Origin: JAVBLU01 sp031553225
Lineage (GTDB): Bacteria; Bacillota; Clostridia; Christensenellales; UBA1750
DNA: 64,000 nucleotides
Assembly (NCBI GenBank): GCA_031553225.1
Contig: JAVBLU010000018.1
Span: 62,001 to 126,000, forward strand
Reading direction: 5' to 3'
Of this stretch, positions 18,301 through 27,101 are shown one piece after another; position 1 is the stretch's first letter, and each line of letters begins with the position of its first letter. The notes beneath the pieces are model-generated. The model saw nothing but the letters and a program-made list of their open reading frames with translations. It had not been told where the DNA came from and did not search any database. Made by a program: the position numbers and the translations under genes.

Positions 18301-18329
18301 ATTATAGCAACCGCCCACCCCCCTGTCAA
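18301..18329 (-). promoter_or_regulatory. Consensus promoter of the locus A operon
   Basis: On the minus strand TTGACA (18329-18324), a 17-base spacer and TATAAT (18306-18301) match the sigma-A consensus perfectly. It drives the permease/permease/binding-protein/LacI/glycosidase/isomerase/transketolase unit. The operator palindrome follows directly. Confidence 0.88.
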
Positions 18330-18537
18330 GATAAAGGATTCGTGGGAAATGGCCTCGGGAAATAAACTGCGCAAAGCGCCTTCCTCCTCGCAGACGCGTA
18401 CAGTGGGCCGGAGGAAGCCGGGCCTTGCCGCTTTTGCGCAAGGACGTTCCGCAAACCGCCGCCGTTCACACGTCAAGCTGCTTCCCATAGCCGGCGGCGA
18501 CACGGATGGCGCCGCGTCTGCGCGCCGCCGGGCGCGG

Positions 18538-18567
18538 TTGACAAGCGACCGGCAGCGCGGATACAAT
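18538..18567 (+). promoter_or_regulatory. Promoter of locus B (nagA side)
   Basis: TTGACA (18538-18543), an 18-base spacer, TACAAT (18562-18567). The leader to nagA would be about 240 bases. I see no known riboswitch in it. The 18330-18537 stretch between the two divergent promoters shows no gene. Confidence 0.65.
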
Positions 18568-18812
18568 ACAGCTGTCGCGCCGCGCGGCCCGCCGTTTTTT
18601 TCTACACGGCGGCCATTGCGGCTTCGCCCGGGCGTCGGGGTGCGGACGAGCCGGACGAACGGCGCGCTCGCTCCGCAGAGCTCTCGCATCGGCGGGAGTT
18701 TTCATTTTTTAGGAGCGCAGGGGAGTGCAGAGGCGCGTGTGAGCGCCGCCCGGGAGGCCGGAGCCTGGAAGGAAACGGATGCCTTCATGACCGAAGGCGA
18801 GGGAGGGCGCCC

Positions 18813-20000
18813 ATGGAGAAGGTGTGGATCGACGGGGGCGAGCTGCTCCAGGAAGGCGCAATCGTGCCCAACCCCGGGCTGCTGTTGGCCGGCGGACACA
18901 TCGCCGGGATAGGGGCGCTATGCCCGGAGGCGGCTCGCAGGATCGACGCGCGGAACCTGCTCATTGCGCCGGGTTTCATTGACATCCATACGCACGGCGC
19001 GCTGCTGCACGATTTTTCCTCGCCCACCGACGAGGGGTACGATGCGGTGTCGGGCTATCTTGCGCAGCACGGCGTAACGGCGTTTGCGCCTACCACGCTC
19101 ACCATGCCCCTTGCATGCATCCTTTCCTGCCTGCGCTATGCACAGCGCGCGAAGGGACGCGCGCTGCCGGGCGCACGCGCTTTGGGACTGCATTTGGAGG
19201 GACCGTTTCTCTCGGAAATCAACCGCGGCGCACACAGCCTGAGGGATATCGCGCCCTGCCGGCCCGAGCTATACGAGCCGCTGCTTGCATATGCCGGCTG
19301 CATGGCCAGCATGACGCTCTCTCCCGGTTCGCCCGGCGCGCCGGATATGATACGTGCTTTTGCCGCGGCCGGCGTGGTGATCTGCGGCGGGCATGACGAC
19401 GCCTGCGAGGAGCAGATCGAAGAGGCAATCGAGGCGGGCATGACGCACACCACCCATCTGTTCTGCGTGATGTCGACCATGGGCCGTAGGAACGGTAAGA
19501 AATCGCTTGGCCTCACCGAGATGACGCTCTTGGACGATCGCCTGAGCACGGAGATCATCGCCGATGGCTGCCATACGAATGCTTCCATGGTCAGGCTGGC
19601 CTACAAATGCAAGGGCGCGCAAAAGCTGTGCCTCGTTTCGGATATGCTGTGCGTGGGCGGGCTGCCCGCGGGAGACAAGGCCTACACCATCGCCGTGCCG
19701 GGAGTGGAGGGTGGGCTCTCGGTGGTGGTGACCGAAGGCGTGGCGCGGCTTTCGGGCAGCCAGCTAAACGCCGGAAGCGTTACGGCGCTGGACGCCATGG
19801 TGCGGAACACTATCGCCTGCGGCATACCCGTGGCGGATGCGCTGTGCATGGCTTCGCAGGCCCCCGCGCGCGCGCTTGGCCTGCAGGATAGCATGGGCCG
19901 CATCCGCCGGGGCTATCGAGCCGACTTGTGCCTGCTGGACACAGACATGCGCGTACATAAAACGCTGGTGGGCGGTAAAGTTGTGTACGATACCCCTTGA
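18813..20000 (+). CDS. nagA: N-acetylglucosamine-6-phosphate deacetylase
   Basis: A 395-residue amidohydrolase. Visible motifs are APGFIDIHTHGALLHD near residue 50 (metal HxH), LGLHLEGPFLSEINRGAH near residue 130 (metal Glu and substrate residues), VICGGHDDACEEQ, HTTHLFCVMSTM (metal His) and LVSDMLCVGG near residue 270 (catalytic Asp, usually TDA). It converts GlcNAc-6-P to GlcN-6-P in the cytoplasm. The start is preceded by GAGGGAGG. It is followed by a ROK regulator and nagB, the classic amino-sugar pair, and is the first gene of the plus-strand locus. Confidence 0.95.
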   Translation: MEKVWIDGGELLQEGAIVPNPGLLLAGGHIAGIGALCPEAARRIDARNLLIAPGFIDIHTHGALLHDFSSPTDEGYDAVSGYLAQHGVTAFAPTTLTMPLACILSCLRYAQRAKGRALPGARALGLHLEGPFLSEINRGAHSLRDIAPCRPELYEPLLAYAGCMASMTLSPGSPGAPDMIRAFAAAGVVICGGHDDACEEQIEEAIEAGMTHTTHLFCVMSTMGRRNGKKSLGLTEMTLLDDRLSTEIIADGCHTNASMVRLAYKCKGAQKLCLVSDMLCVGGLPAGDKAYTIAVPGVEGGLSVVVTEGVARLSGSQLNAGSVTALDAMVRNTIACGIPVADALCMASQAPARALGLQDSMGRIRRGYRADLCLLDTDMRVHKTLVGGKVVYDTP

Positions 20001-20025
20001 CATTCGCGATTGCACGTGTTAAAAA

Positions 20026-20040
20026 ATTAATATGATTAAT
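20026..20040. promoter_or_regulatory. Putative ROK/NagC-type operator before the regulator gene
   Basis: ATTAATATGATTAAT, two ATTAAT half-sites around ATG, lies 30 bp before the ROK gene. A similar element ATTAGTATGATATAT occurs at 21320-21334 before nagB. The shared A+T-rich pattern stands out in this high-GC sequence, so it is probably the binding site of the local ROK protein or an A+T-rich promoter element. Confidence 0.5.
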
Positions 20041-20070
20041 TATATCTGAGGGGAGCTCCGCTGCGAGGAC

Positions 20071-21297
20071 ATGGCTGCCCGATGCATCAACATTAAGGGG
20101 GTGAAAGCCTCCAATAAAAGCATGATCCTCAAGCTGCTGTTCGCCCGGGGCGGTATGTCGCGCAAGGAAATCGCCCGCGAGACGGGCCTTACGCCCGCGG
20201 CCATCACCCAGCAGATCACCGAAATGATCGCCGACGGGATCATCGCCGAGATGTACCCGCATTACAGCAGCAAAAGGGCCGGCCGCAAGGAGATCATCGT
20301 CGATATCCCCAGAGAGCTGCACGTCTGCGTGGGCGTTGCGGTCTCCGCGCACGGCTCGCGCATCTGCCTGATGGACTTCACCGGAAAGCTCCTGTACGAA
20401 AATGATTTGACGATCGAACGTTTAGAGACGCAGGAGGGCTTTGCTGATGCCCTGGCGGCCGCGATATCCCTCGTGATCGCCCAAAAACTGCCCGCTCATG
20501 TGCGCTTGGTGGGCTGCGGCTTGGGGCTTACCGGCATCGTCTCCGGGCCCGAGGGCCTATGGCTGGACACCTACGCCCTGCTGCCCGAACGCAACATCCC
20601 CATCCGCACGCTCATGCAGGCTCGATTGAACACTCCCGTATCGGTGGAGGACAACGTGCGCGCCATGGCCAACGCCGAGGTCCTGCTGTCGGGCTACGCC
20701 TCGCACGAGGGCATGCTCTTCCTCAAATACGGTCCTGGACTTGGCGCGGCCATCATCATCGGCAACAGTCTCTACCCCGGCTACAACAACAAAGCCGTGG
20801 AGATCGGGCATATGATTGCGGTGTGCGATCCGCAGACCGGGCAATACGGGCGGCGCGACACCCTGGAGAACCTCATATCGTACAAAACCATCCTGGGGGA
20901 GATCAAGCGCGGATTTACCGCCGAGAGCTATCCTTCGCTCTTCGCCATCACGCAGGGGGACGCTGGCAAAGTGTCTTTCACCACCATGCTGGCGGCCTAC
21001 AGTGAAAACGATCCAGGCGTAACACGCATCATCTCGCGCATGATCAGCCTGCTTGTGTGCGGCTGCTACAATGCCCTGTGCGCGTTCGATCCAAGAAAGA
21101 TCGTCCTGTACGGCGAGGCGTTTGAAAACGCCAGGTTCTTTGGCAACATGAAGCGGGAGATGGCCGAGAGCGGCATGTTTGCCGACGTGGAGCAGATAGG
21201 GAAGAGCGCGTTCAATACTGCGCTGAGCGAGCGCGGGGCCGCATCGCTGGCCATCAGTCGGTTTCTCGAGGTCACGGACGCGGTCGGGGTATCGTAG
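20071..21297 (+). CDS. ROK-family transcriptional regulator (NagC/XylR-like)
   Basis: A 408-residue protein. An N-terminal winged helix (MSRKEIARETGLTPAAITQQ and ADGIIAEM) precedes a ROK domain (GVAVSAHGSRICLMDFTG, GCGLGLTGIVSG, GPGLGAAIIIGNSLYPGYNNKAVEIGH). The family zinc motif CxCGxxGCLE is not intact: the sequence reads VCDPQTGQYGRRDTLE, so the second and third cysteines are lost. It lies between nagA and nagB and probably senses GlcNAc-6-P or a related ligand. The ATG at 20071 is used here, but a GTG at 20100 after AAGGGG is an alternative start. Confidence 0.88.
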   Translation: MAARCINIKGVKASNKSMILKLLFARGGMSRKEIARETGLTPAAITQQITEMIADGIIAEMYPHYSSKRAGRKEIIVDIPRELHVCVGVAVSAHGSRICLMDFTGKLLYENDLTIERLETQEGFADALAAAISLVIAQKLPAHVRLVGCGLGLTGIVSGPEGLWLDTYALLPERNIPIRTLMQARLNTPVSVEDNVRAMANAEVLLSGYASHEGMLFLKYGPGLGAAIIIGNSLYPGYNNKAVEIGHMIAVCDPQTGQYGRRDTLENLISYKTILGEIKRGFTAESYPSLFAITQGDAGKVSFTTMLAAYSENDPGVTRIISRMISLLVCGCYNALCAFDPRKIVLYGEAFENARFFGNMKREMAESGMFADVEQIGKSAFNTALSERGAASLAISRFLEVTDAVGVS

Positions 21298-21319
21298 CGT
21301 CTCAGATGAGACCACATTG

Positions 21320-21334
21320 ATTAGTATGATATAT
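21320..21334. promoter_or_regulatory. Putative ROK operator or promoter element before nagB
   Basis: ATTAGTATGATATAT sits inside a wider inverted repeat (ATTGAT...ATCAAT, about 21316-21338) in the 50-bp gap between the ROK gene and nagB. It shares ATTARTATGATWWAT with the site at 20026. Confidence 0.5.
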
Positions 21335-21365
21335 CAATCAAAAGGCAGTGAGAGGGTGGATCCGA

Positions 21366-22217
21366 TTGGACGCAAAGCTCGCAAGGATACTCGCCATTCC
21401 GTCGGAGGAGCTGGGGCGGGGCAGCCGGGTAGCGCTGCGCGTGCTGGAGAGCATGAAGGACGTCGCATATGACATCGCCATCCATATTCTGCGCGAGGTG
21501 CAAGAGAACAACCGTCTGGGCAAGCCGACGGTGTTCATCTGGCCCGTGGGCCCGGTCGATCAGTACCCCATCATGGCGCGCTATGCCAACGAGTTCGGCA
21601 TCAGCTTTAAGAATGTGCACGTGTTTCAAATGGACGAATATCTCACGCCCGACCTGCGCTTCATCGATGAGAGCGACCCTCTCAGCTTTACCGGCTGCAT
21701 GAAGCGCACCTTCATCGAGCGAACCGAGGAGCGCTACCGCCTGCCCTCCGCCCAGCACCATGTGCCAACACCGGGCAAGGAACATGAGATTCTGGAGAAA
21801 ATTCTCGCCCTGGGCGGCGTGGACACCGCATACGGCGGAGTGGGAATTACCGGGCACATCGCCTTTAACGAGCCCCCCGAGCCCGGCGAGCCCATCACGG
21901 ACGAGCAGTTCTGCAGCCTGACCACCCGCGTGATTAAGGTGCACGAGCACACGCTGATTACCAACGCGCACACCGCAACGCGCGGCGCTTACGAGCTAAT
22001 TCCTCACGACGCGATCACCATCGGCATGAAGGAGATCCTGGGAGCGCGCAAGATTCGCTTCTATATGAACCGCGACTGGCAAAGCGGCGTGGTGCGCCAA
22101 CTGCTGCACGGCGAGGTGACGCGCTTCATGCCGGCCTCCTTCTTCCAGAACCATCCCGACGCCCGCCTGACCATCACCCAGAACGTTGCGGAGGCGCCCA
22201 TCGGCAAGCTGCGCTGA
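21366..22217 (+). CDS. nagB: Glucosamine-6-phosphate deaminase
   Basis: About 283 residues, somewhat longer than typical NagB (240-270). Key motifs are VFQMDEYLTPDL near residue 90 (NagB DEY motif), AYGGVGITGHIAFNEPPEPG near residue 160 (the GHIAFNEP catalytic motif) and an ITIGMKEILGARKI segment. It converts GlcN-6-P to fructose-6-P and ammonia, following nagA. I prefer the TTG at 21366 because GAGGGTGG lies at proper distance. A GTG at 21348 in the same frame, with AAAAGG close by, is the alternative. Confidence 0.92.
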   Translation: MDAKLARILAIPSEELGRGSRVALRVLESMKDVAYDIAIHILREVQENNRLGKPTVFIWPVGPVDQYPIMARYANEFGISFKNVHVFQMDEYLTPDLRFIDESDPLSFTGCMKRTFIERTEERYRLPSAQHHVPTPGKEHEILEKILALGGVDTAYGGVGITGHIAFNEPPEPGEPITDEQFCSLTTRVIKVHEHTLITNAHTATRGAYELIPHDAITIGMKEILGARKIRFYMNRDWQSGVVRQLLHGEVTRFMPASFFQNHPDARLTITQNVAEAPIGKLR

Positions 22218-22327
22218 AGCGGGCATACGGTTGCGCGGCGCTTTTTGATGGCGCCGACTGGACAGCCGGGCCATGGCGTACACCATCAAGCCTTGTAAGG
22301 CGTGAAGGCAGGGAGGGGTTTACCGGC

Positions 22328-23296
22328 ATGAGCATGACCGCCTATGGAGCCAACACGCGGGCGCAAAAGGCCGGCTTGCGCGCGCAGCAGCGGGCCCAGA
22401 AGCGCAAGTGGATGCGGCGCAACTGGGAACTGTATGCTTTTCTGCTGCCGGCGCTGGCCATCATCGCCCTGTTCTATTACGTGCCTATGTACGGAGTGCA
22501 GATCGCCTTCAAGGATTTCGACGCCTATGCGGGCATTGCGGGCAGCGAGTGGGTGGGTTTCGCCAATTTTGCGCGCTACTTTAGGTCGTATTATTTTCTC
22601 AGCCTGGTCGCCAATACGCTGGCCATCAGCGTGTACCAGCTATTCGTCGGGTTCGTCGTGCCGATCGTTCTGGCGCTTTTGCTCACTCAGATCGGCAGCC
22701 GCCGGTACAGGCGTTTCATACAAAACGTCATCTACACGCCGTATTTCATCTCGTCGGTGGTGCTGGTGGGCATGCTCTCCATCTTTTTGTCGCCCTCCGG
22801 CGGGTTTGTCAATGCCATTCGCACGGCGCAGGGCAAAGAGGTCATCGATTTCATCGCTCAGCCGCGGTATTTTCGTCATCTGTACGTGTGGTCGGGCATC
22901 TGGCAAACCGCGGGCTGGGGCACGGTGATCTACATTGCCGCGCTCTCGGCCATCAACCCGGAGCTGTATGAAGCCGCCACGGTGGACGGCTGCAACAAGC
23001 TGCAGAGGATCTTCTATGTAGATATCCCCAGCATCGCCCCAACCATGGTCATCGTGCTCATCCTGAACACGGGCTCCATCATGAACGTCGGCTTTGAAAA
23101 GGTCTTCCTGATGCAGAACACGCTCAACCTCTCGGTTTCGGAGGTTATATCCACCTACGTTTACAAAATCGGCATCATCAACACCGACTACAGCTTCGGT
23201 TCGGCCATCGGGCTGTTCAACTCGGCCGTCAATATGGCGCTGCTGCTCTGTGTGAACACCGTGTCGCGCCGTTTGAGCGAAACCAGCCTTTGGTAG
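22328..23296 (+). CDS. Sugar ABC transporter permease, LplB type (locus B)
   Basis: A 322-residue membrane protein with a basic N terminus, then LALIIALFYYVPMYGVQ-like helix 1 (FYYVPMYGVQIAFKDF), and the EAA loop YEAATVDGCNKLQRIFYVDI near residue 220. It ends SRRLSETSLW. The Cys in the loop is a small departure from the locus A paralog (DGASRL). The ribosome site is AGGGAGGGG. It forms the channel with the next gene. Confidence 0.95.
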   Translation: MSMTAYGANTRAQKAGLRAQQRAQKRKWMRRNWELYAFLLPALAIIALFYYVPMYGVQIAFKDFDAYAGIAGSEWVGFANFARYFRSYYFLSLVANTLAISVYQLFVGFVVPIVLALLLTQIGSRRYRRFIQNVIYTPYFISSVVLVGMLSIFLSPSGGFVNAIRTAQGKEVIDFIAQPRYFRHLYVWSGIWQTAGWGTVIYIAALSAINPELYEAATVDGCNKLQRIFYVDIPSIAPTMVIVLILNTGSIMNVGFEKVFLMQNTLNLSVSEVISTYVYKIGIINTDYSFGSAIGLFNSAVNMALLLCVNTVSRRLSETSLW

Positions 23297-23308
23297 GAAG
23301 GACGGTCG

Positions 23309-24229
23309 ATGCACCACATGAAACCAAAGGACAACAAGCGCGTGCCCTTGCGGCGAAGCGGCGCGGATATGGTCTTTGACTGCTTCAACCATGCGTTCTT
23401 CGTGCTTGTGCTGCTGGCGGTGCTCTACCCGCTGTGGCTGGTTCTCATCGCCTCGTTCTCCAGCTCCAGCGCCGTGGTGCGGGGCGACGTGTTCCTACTC
23501 CCGCGCGAGTTCTCCCTTGCGGGCTACGGGCGCATCTTCTCCTACGCCAGACTTTGGAAAAGCTATGGCAACACGCTTTTATACACCACGGTGGGCACCT
23601 GCCTTGCGCTGGTGTTCACCCTGCCCGCGGCCTACGCGTTGTCCAAGCGCGAGTTCGTCGGCAGAAGGGCCGTCTCCGGCTTGTTCCTGTTCGTTATGAT
23701 CTTTAACGGCGGTTTGATTCCCACCTTTTTGGCCATGAAGAGCTATCACCTGCTGAACACCATGTGGGCGGTCATTTTGCCCGGGACGCTTGCCACATAC
23801 AACCTGATGCTGTGCCGAACGTACTTCGAGTCGAGTATCCCGCTGGAGCTTTGGGAGTCAGCTCAGTTGGACGGCTGTACGCATACGCGCTTCTTCATCA
23901 GCATTGCCATACCGCTCTCCAAAGCCATCATATCAGTTATGGTGCTATACTACGCCGTCACCTTCTGGAACTCGTATTTCAACGCCCTCATCTATCTCAA
24001 CACGCAAAGTAAGTATCCTCTGCAGATCGTGCTGCGGCAGATCCTGCTCGTCAACACGGCGGACAGTGCGGTTATGGGCGATTCCAATGCCGTGGACGAG
24101 CTCTTTCAAATTATGATGACCATGAAGTACGGGGTGATCATCGTCGCCAGCGTACCCATCATCACGCTCTATCTGCTCGTGCAGAAGCATTTCGAAAAGG
24201 GCGTAATGCTCGGCGCGATCAAGGGATAG
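23309..24229 (+). CDS. Sugar ABC transporter permease, YtcP/LplC type (locus B)
   Basis: A 306-residue membrane protein. It has six predicted helices, the EAA loop LELWESAQLDGCTHTRFFIS, and the family tail FEKGVMLGAIKG. It starts 12 bp after the LplB-like gene with AGGAAGG as ribosome site. Together with the following binding protein it makes the second importer of this window. Again no ATPase gene is included. Confidence 0.95.
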   Translation: MHHMKPKDNKRVPLRRSGADMVFDCFNHAFFVLVLLAVLYPLWLVLIASFSSSSAVVRGDVFLLPREFSLAGYGRIFSYARLWKSYGNTLLYTTVGTCLALVFTLPAAYALSKREFVGRRAVSGLFLFVMIFNGGLIPTFLAMKSYHLLNTMWAVILPGTLATYNLMLCRTYFESSIPLELWESAQLDGCTHTRFFISIAIPLSKAIISVMVLYYAVTFWNSYFNALIYLNTQSKYPLQIVLRQILLVNTADSAVMGDSNAVDELFQIMMTMKYGVIIVASVPIITLYLLVQKHFEKGVMLGAIKG

Positions 24230-24266
24230 AACCACAGCGTCCATCGATTCCAAAGGAGGAGAACCC

Positions 24267-25979
24267 ATGAAGAAAACGTCCGTCATCCTGCTGACTTTGC
24301 TGCTCGCGGCGTCCGTTCTGGCGGGGTGCGCAACCCCGGCGGCAACGACCGCCACGCCGGCCGCCCCGGCGGGCGCAACCGCCGCCGCGGCTTCGCCTAC
24401 GCCCGCGCCCGCGGTTCAGCCCACGCCCGCGGCGCAGCCCACGCCCGCGCCAGCAGCGGCATTTACGCAAAACGACACCGGGCCCATCGTTGACAAGCCG
24501 ATCACGCTGCGCGGGTTCGTGTACGAAAACACGCAGTTCAACGCAAACCACGAGCAAATGGCGTTCTGGAAAAACCTCTCGGCGGAGACGAACATCAATT
24601 TCACCTTTGAACGCATCCCCGGCGAAGCCTGGCGCGAAAAGTTGAACCTGCTGCTTGTATCGGGCGATCTGCCGGACTTCATCGGCGGAACCTACACCGC
24701 GGTGAACGCCGACGACATCGCCAAGTATGCCAAGAAGGCCTTCCTGGACGTGTCCGGGCTACTGGAGGCAAACGCCCCCAACCTCACCAAGCTCATCGCC
24801 GAGGACCCGCAGCTGGGCAAGGTGATGCGCTCGCTGGACGGCGGCGTATATAGCTTTCCCAGCCGCTGGACCGAGGTGGAACAAAACGTGGGCGGCATGC
24901 CTTTCATCAACCAGGCGTGGCTGAGCAAGCTAAGCCTTAAGATGCCCGGCACGCTGGACGAGCTGTACGACGTGCTGGCCGCCTTTAAAACCAAGGACCC
25001 CAACGGAAACGGCAAGCCCGATGAAATCCCGCTCTCGTCCATGGACAAGTCGCTCAACTCCGTTCTGAGCAAGGTTGTGGCCGGCGCGTACGGCGTTCCA
25101 TACTACGGCTCAACGAACATCGCCATCGGCAAGGACGGCAAGGCGTACTACTCCGCGGCCAGCGAAGGCTACAAGGAGGCCGTAAAATACGTTGCGCGCC
25201 TGTACCAGGACAAGCTTCTGGATCAGGAGATCTTCTCCATCGACCGTGCCAAGTTTGTGGCCAAGGCCAACCAGGGCCGCGCGAACCAAACCGTGGGCCT
25301 GGGCCTGAGCGGCATCATGGAGCAGAACTTCTTTGGCAAGGATTCCATCGACGACTACGTGCCGCTTACGGGAGTGAAGGGCCCGAGCGGTGAGAGCGGC
25401 ATCATCAACGAGAACGCCGCCTATCTGCTCAACACCTTCGTCATCACCACCGCCAACAAATATCCCGCCGAGACCGTGCGCCTGGTGGACCGCCTGTATT
25501 CGCCGCTCTGGTCGCTGCAGATGTTTGAAGGGCCCGTCGGCACCGCCATTCAGCTGTCCTCCGACGGCAAACGCTACGAGTACATGAAGCCGACCGGCGA
25601 CCTGAGCATCGACCAAATGCGTTACCAGTCAGCGCCCGTGTCCATGCCCTACTATCTGTCGGACGAGCGCATGACCAGCATGTTCGTGCCCGATCCGCTG
25701 ATGATGGAGAATACCTGGAACAACTGCCGCCTGGTCATGCCGCACCTGATTCCCCAGGTGAACCCGCCGGTGTGGCCCATGACGCCCGAGGATTCCAAAA
25801 CCGTCGCCCAGATGCGCGTGGAGCTGGATAATCTGGTGCAGAGCAAGCGTGCCGCATGGGTGACCGGCACCGCCAGCATCGATGCCGAGTGGGACGCCTA
25901 TCTGGCCACGCTTAACCAGCTGGGCATGAAGCAATATGTGGAGCTCTATGAAAAAGCATACGTAACCTTCAACAAGTAA
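24267..25979 (+). CDS. Sugar ABC transporter solute-binding lipoprotein (locus B)
   Basis: A 570-residue protein with signal MKKTSVILLTLLLAASVLAG and a lipobox LAGC, then a Pro/Thr/Ala linker with repeated QPTPA units. The binding domain includes NINFTFERIPGEAW, SGDLPDFIGG, and TKDPNGNGKPDEIPLS, again the DxNxNGxxDE motif. A strong ribosome site AAAGGAGGAG precedes ATG 24267. It is the ligand-capturing part of the locus B importer. Ligands of such large members are usually oligosaccharides. The ligand here is not known. Confidence 0.93.
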   Translation: MKKTSVILLTLLLAASVLAGCATPAATTATPAAPAGATAAAASPTPAPAVQPTPAAQPTPAPAAAFTQNDTGPIVDKPITLRGFVYENTQFNANHEQMAFWKNLSAETNINFTFERIPGEAWREKLNLLLVSGDLPDFIGGTYTAVNADDIAKYAKKAFLDVSGLLEANAPNLTKLIAEDPQLGKVMRSLDGGVYSFPSRWTEVEQNVGGMPFINQAWLSKLSLKMPGTLDELYDVLAAFKTKDPNGNGKPDEIPLSSMDKSLNSVLSKVVAGAYGVPYYGSTNIAIGKDGKAYYSAASEGYKEAVKYVARLYQDKLLDQEIFSIDRAKFVAKANQGRANQTVGLGLSGIMEQNFFGKDSIDDYVPLTGVKGPSGESGIINENAAYLLNTFVITTANKYPAETVRLVDRLYSPLWSLQMFEGPVGTAIQLSSDGKRYEYMKPTGDLSIDQMRYQSAPVSMPYYLSDERMTSMFVPDPLMMENTWNNCRLVMPHLIPQVNPPVWPMTPEDSKTVAQMRVELDNLVQSKRAAWVTGTASIDAEWDAYLATLNQLGMKQYVELYEKAYVTFNK

Positions 25980-25982
25980 GCC

Positions 25983-26029
25983 GCCTATGCCGGCTCCCCT
26001 TGCGCGCCGCGGGGGGAGCCGGCATAGGC
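25983..26029 (+). terminator. Strong intercistronic hairpin after the binding-protein gene
   Basis: A perfect 17-bp stem (25983-25999 with 26013-26029) around a 13-base loop starts 3 bp after the stop codon. No T-run follows, so it probably stabilises the upstream mRNA or partly terminates, like the hairpin after the binding-protein gene of locus A. Confidence 0.75.
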
Positions 26030-26083
26030 CCGGCCACAGCCGTCCGCGCGGCGGCGGTTCGCCGTCAGAAAAGAGGTATACCC

Positions 26084-27088
26084 ATGGAAACAGTTTTCCG
26101 TCTGGGCATCATCGGCGCCGGTAACCGCGTCGCAACCGTGCTGCGCGGGGCGAGCGGCCTGACCGATATGACCGTAGCCGCCCTGTGCGACCCCCACACG
26201 CCCAGCGTCGACAACGCCATGAAAGCGCTTGCCTATGCCCCGGATGTGTGCGCAAGCAGTGCCGAACTGCTGCGCCGCGGCGATATCGACGGCGTACTGG
26301 TCGCCGCGCCCAACGACCTGCATGCCCCGCTCGCCCGAGAGGTGTTGGCTGCGGGCAAGCCGCTGTATTTGGAAAAACCTATGGGCGTTAGCGTTTCGGA
26401 CTGCGAGAAGATCATGGACGCGGCGCGGGCGCCCGACGCCAAGATGATGGTGGGCATGCAGCTGCGCTACAGCGACGTATACCGCCAGATGAAGAAGCTG
26501 TGCGACGAGGGCGCGGTGGGCGAGATAAAAATGCTCGTATTCCGTGCGCTGCGCGGCCCCTTCCGGCCGGGCGTGGAGGGCTGGCGCATGCAAAAACGCC
26601 GGTCGGGCGGCACCATTTTGGAAGTCAGCGTACATCAGCTGGATCTTTTTAACTGGTTCTCTGCCGCGCCCTTGGCCCGGGTGGCCGCCTTTGGCGGCAA
26701 GGACGCCATCTATGCGCAGGAGGAACTGCTGGACCGGGTGACACTGATGGCGGAATACGAAAACGGCGTGCAGGCCTGCCTGCAGGCGGCGGTGTTTACG
26801 CCCCAGGGCGCGGACGGCGTGGGGTTGTGCGTGGTGGGCACCAAGGGCAGCATGTACCAAACGGCAAGCGAGATCGTCGTTAAGCCCTCTGCGGGCGCTA
26901 TGCAAACCTATCCTACCTGCGGCTATGACGGGATGGACGCGGAAGCGCTGCGCGGCTTTATGGCGTATGTGCGCTGCGGCACGCCGCCGCTCACCAATCC
27001 GCAAGCCGGGCACGACGCCGTGCTGCTTGCGCTGCTTGCGGAGCGGGCCATCGCGGAGCAGCGCGTGGTGGCCGCGGGGGAAGCGTAA
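26084..27088 (+). CDS. Gfo/Idh/MocA oxidoreductase (first of a tandem pair)
   Basis: A 334-residue protein. Rossmann motif FRLGIIGAGNRVATVLRGAS at the N terminus, cofactor motif LYLEKPMGVSVSDCEKI near residue 95, and substrate-domain segment GGTILEVSVHQLDLFNWFS near residue 180, where the His is the usual catalytic residue. It should oxidise a sugar or keto-sugar with NAD(P). ATG 26084 follows AAGAGG. It precedes a close paralog and a TIM-barrel isomerase in the locus B operon. Confidence 0.9.
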   Translation: METVFRLGIIGAGNRVATVLRGASGLTDMTVAALCDPHTPSVDNAMKALAYAPDVCASSAELLRRGDIDGVLVAAPNDLHAPLAREVLAAGKPLYLEKPMGVSVSDCEKIMDAARAPDAKMMVGMQLRYSDVYRQMKKLCDEGAVGEIKMLVFRALRGPFRPGVEGWRMQKRRSGGTILEVSVHQLDLFNWFSAAPLARVAAFGGKDAIYAQEELLDRVTLMAEYENGVQACLQAAVFTPQGADGVGLCVVGTKGSMYQTASEIVVKPSAGAMQTYPTCGYDGMDAEALRGFMAYVRCGTPPLTNPQAGHDAVLLALLAERAIAEQRVVAAGEA

Positions 27089-27101
27089 GGGGGCGCAGGG
27101 C

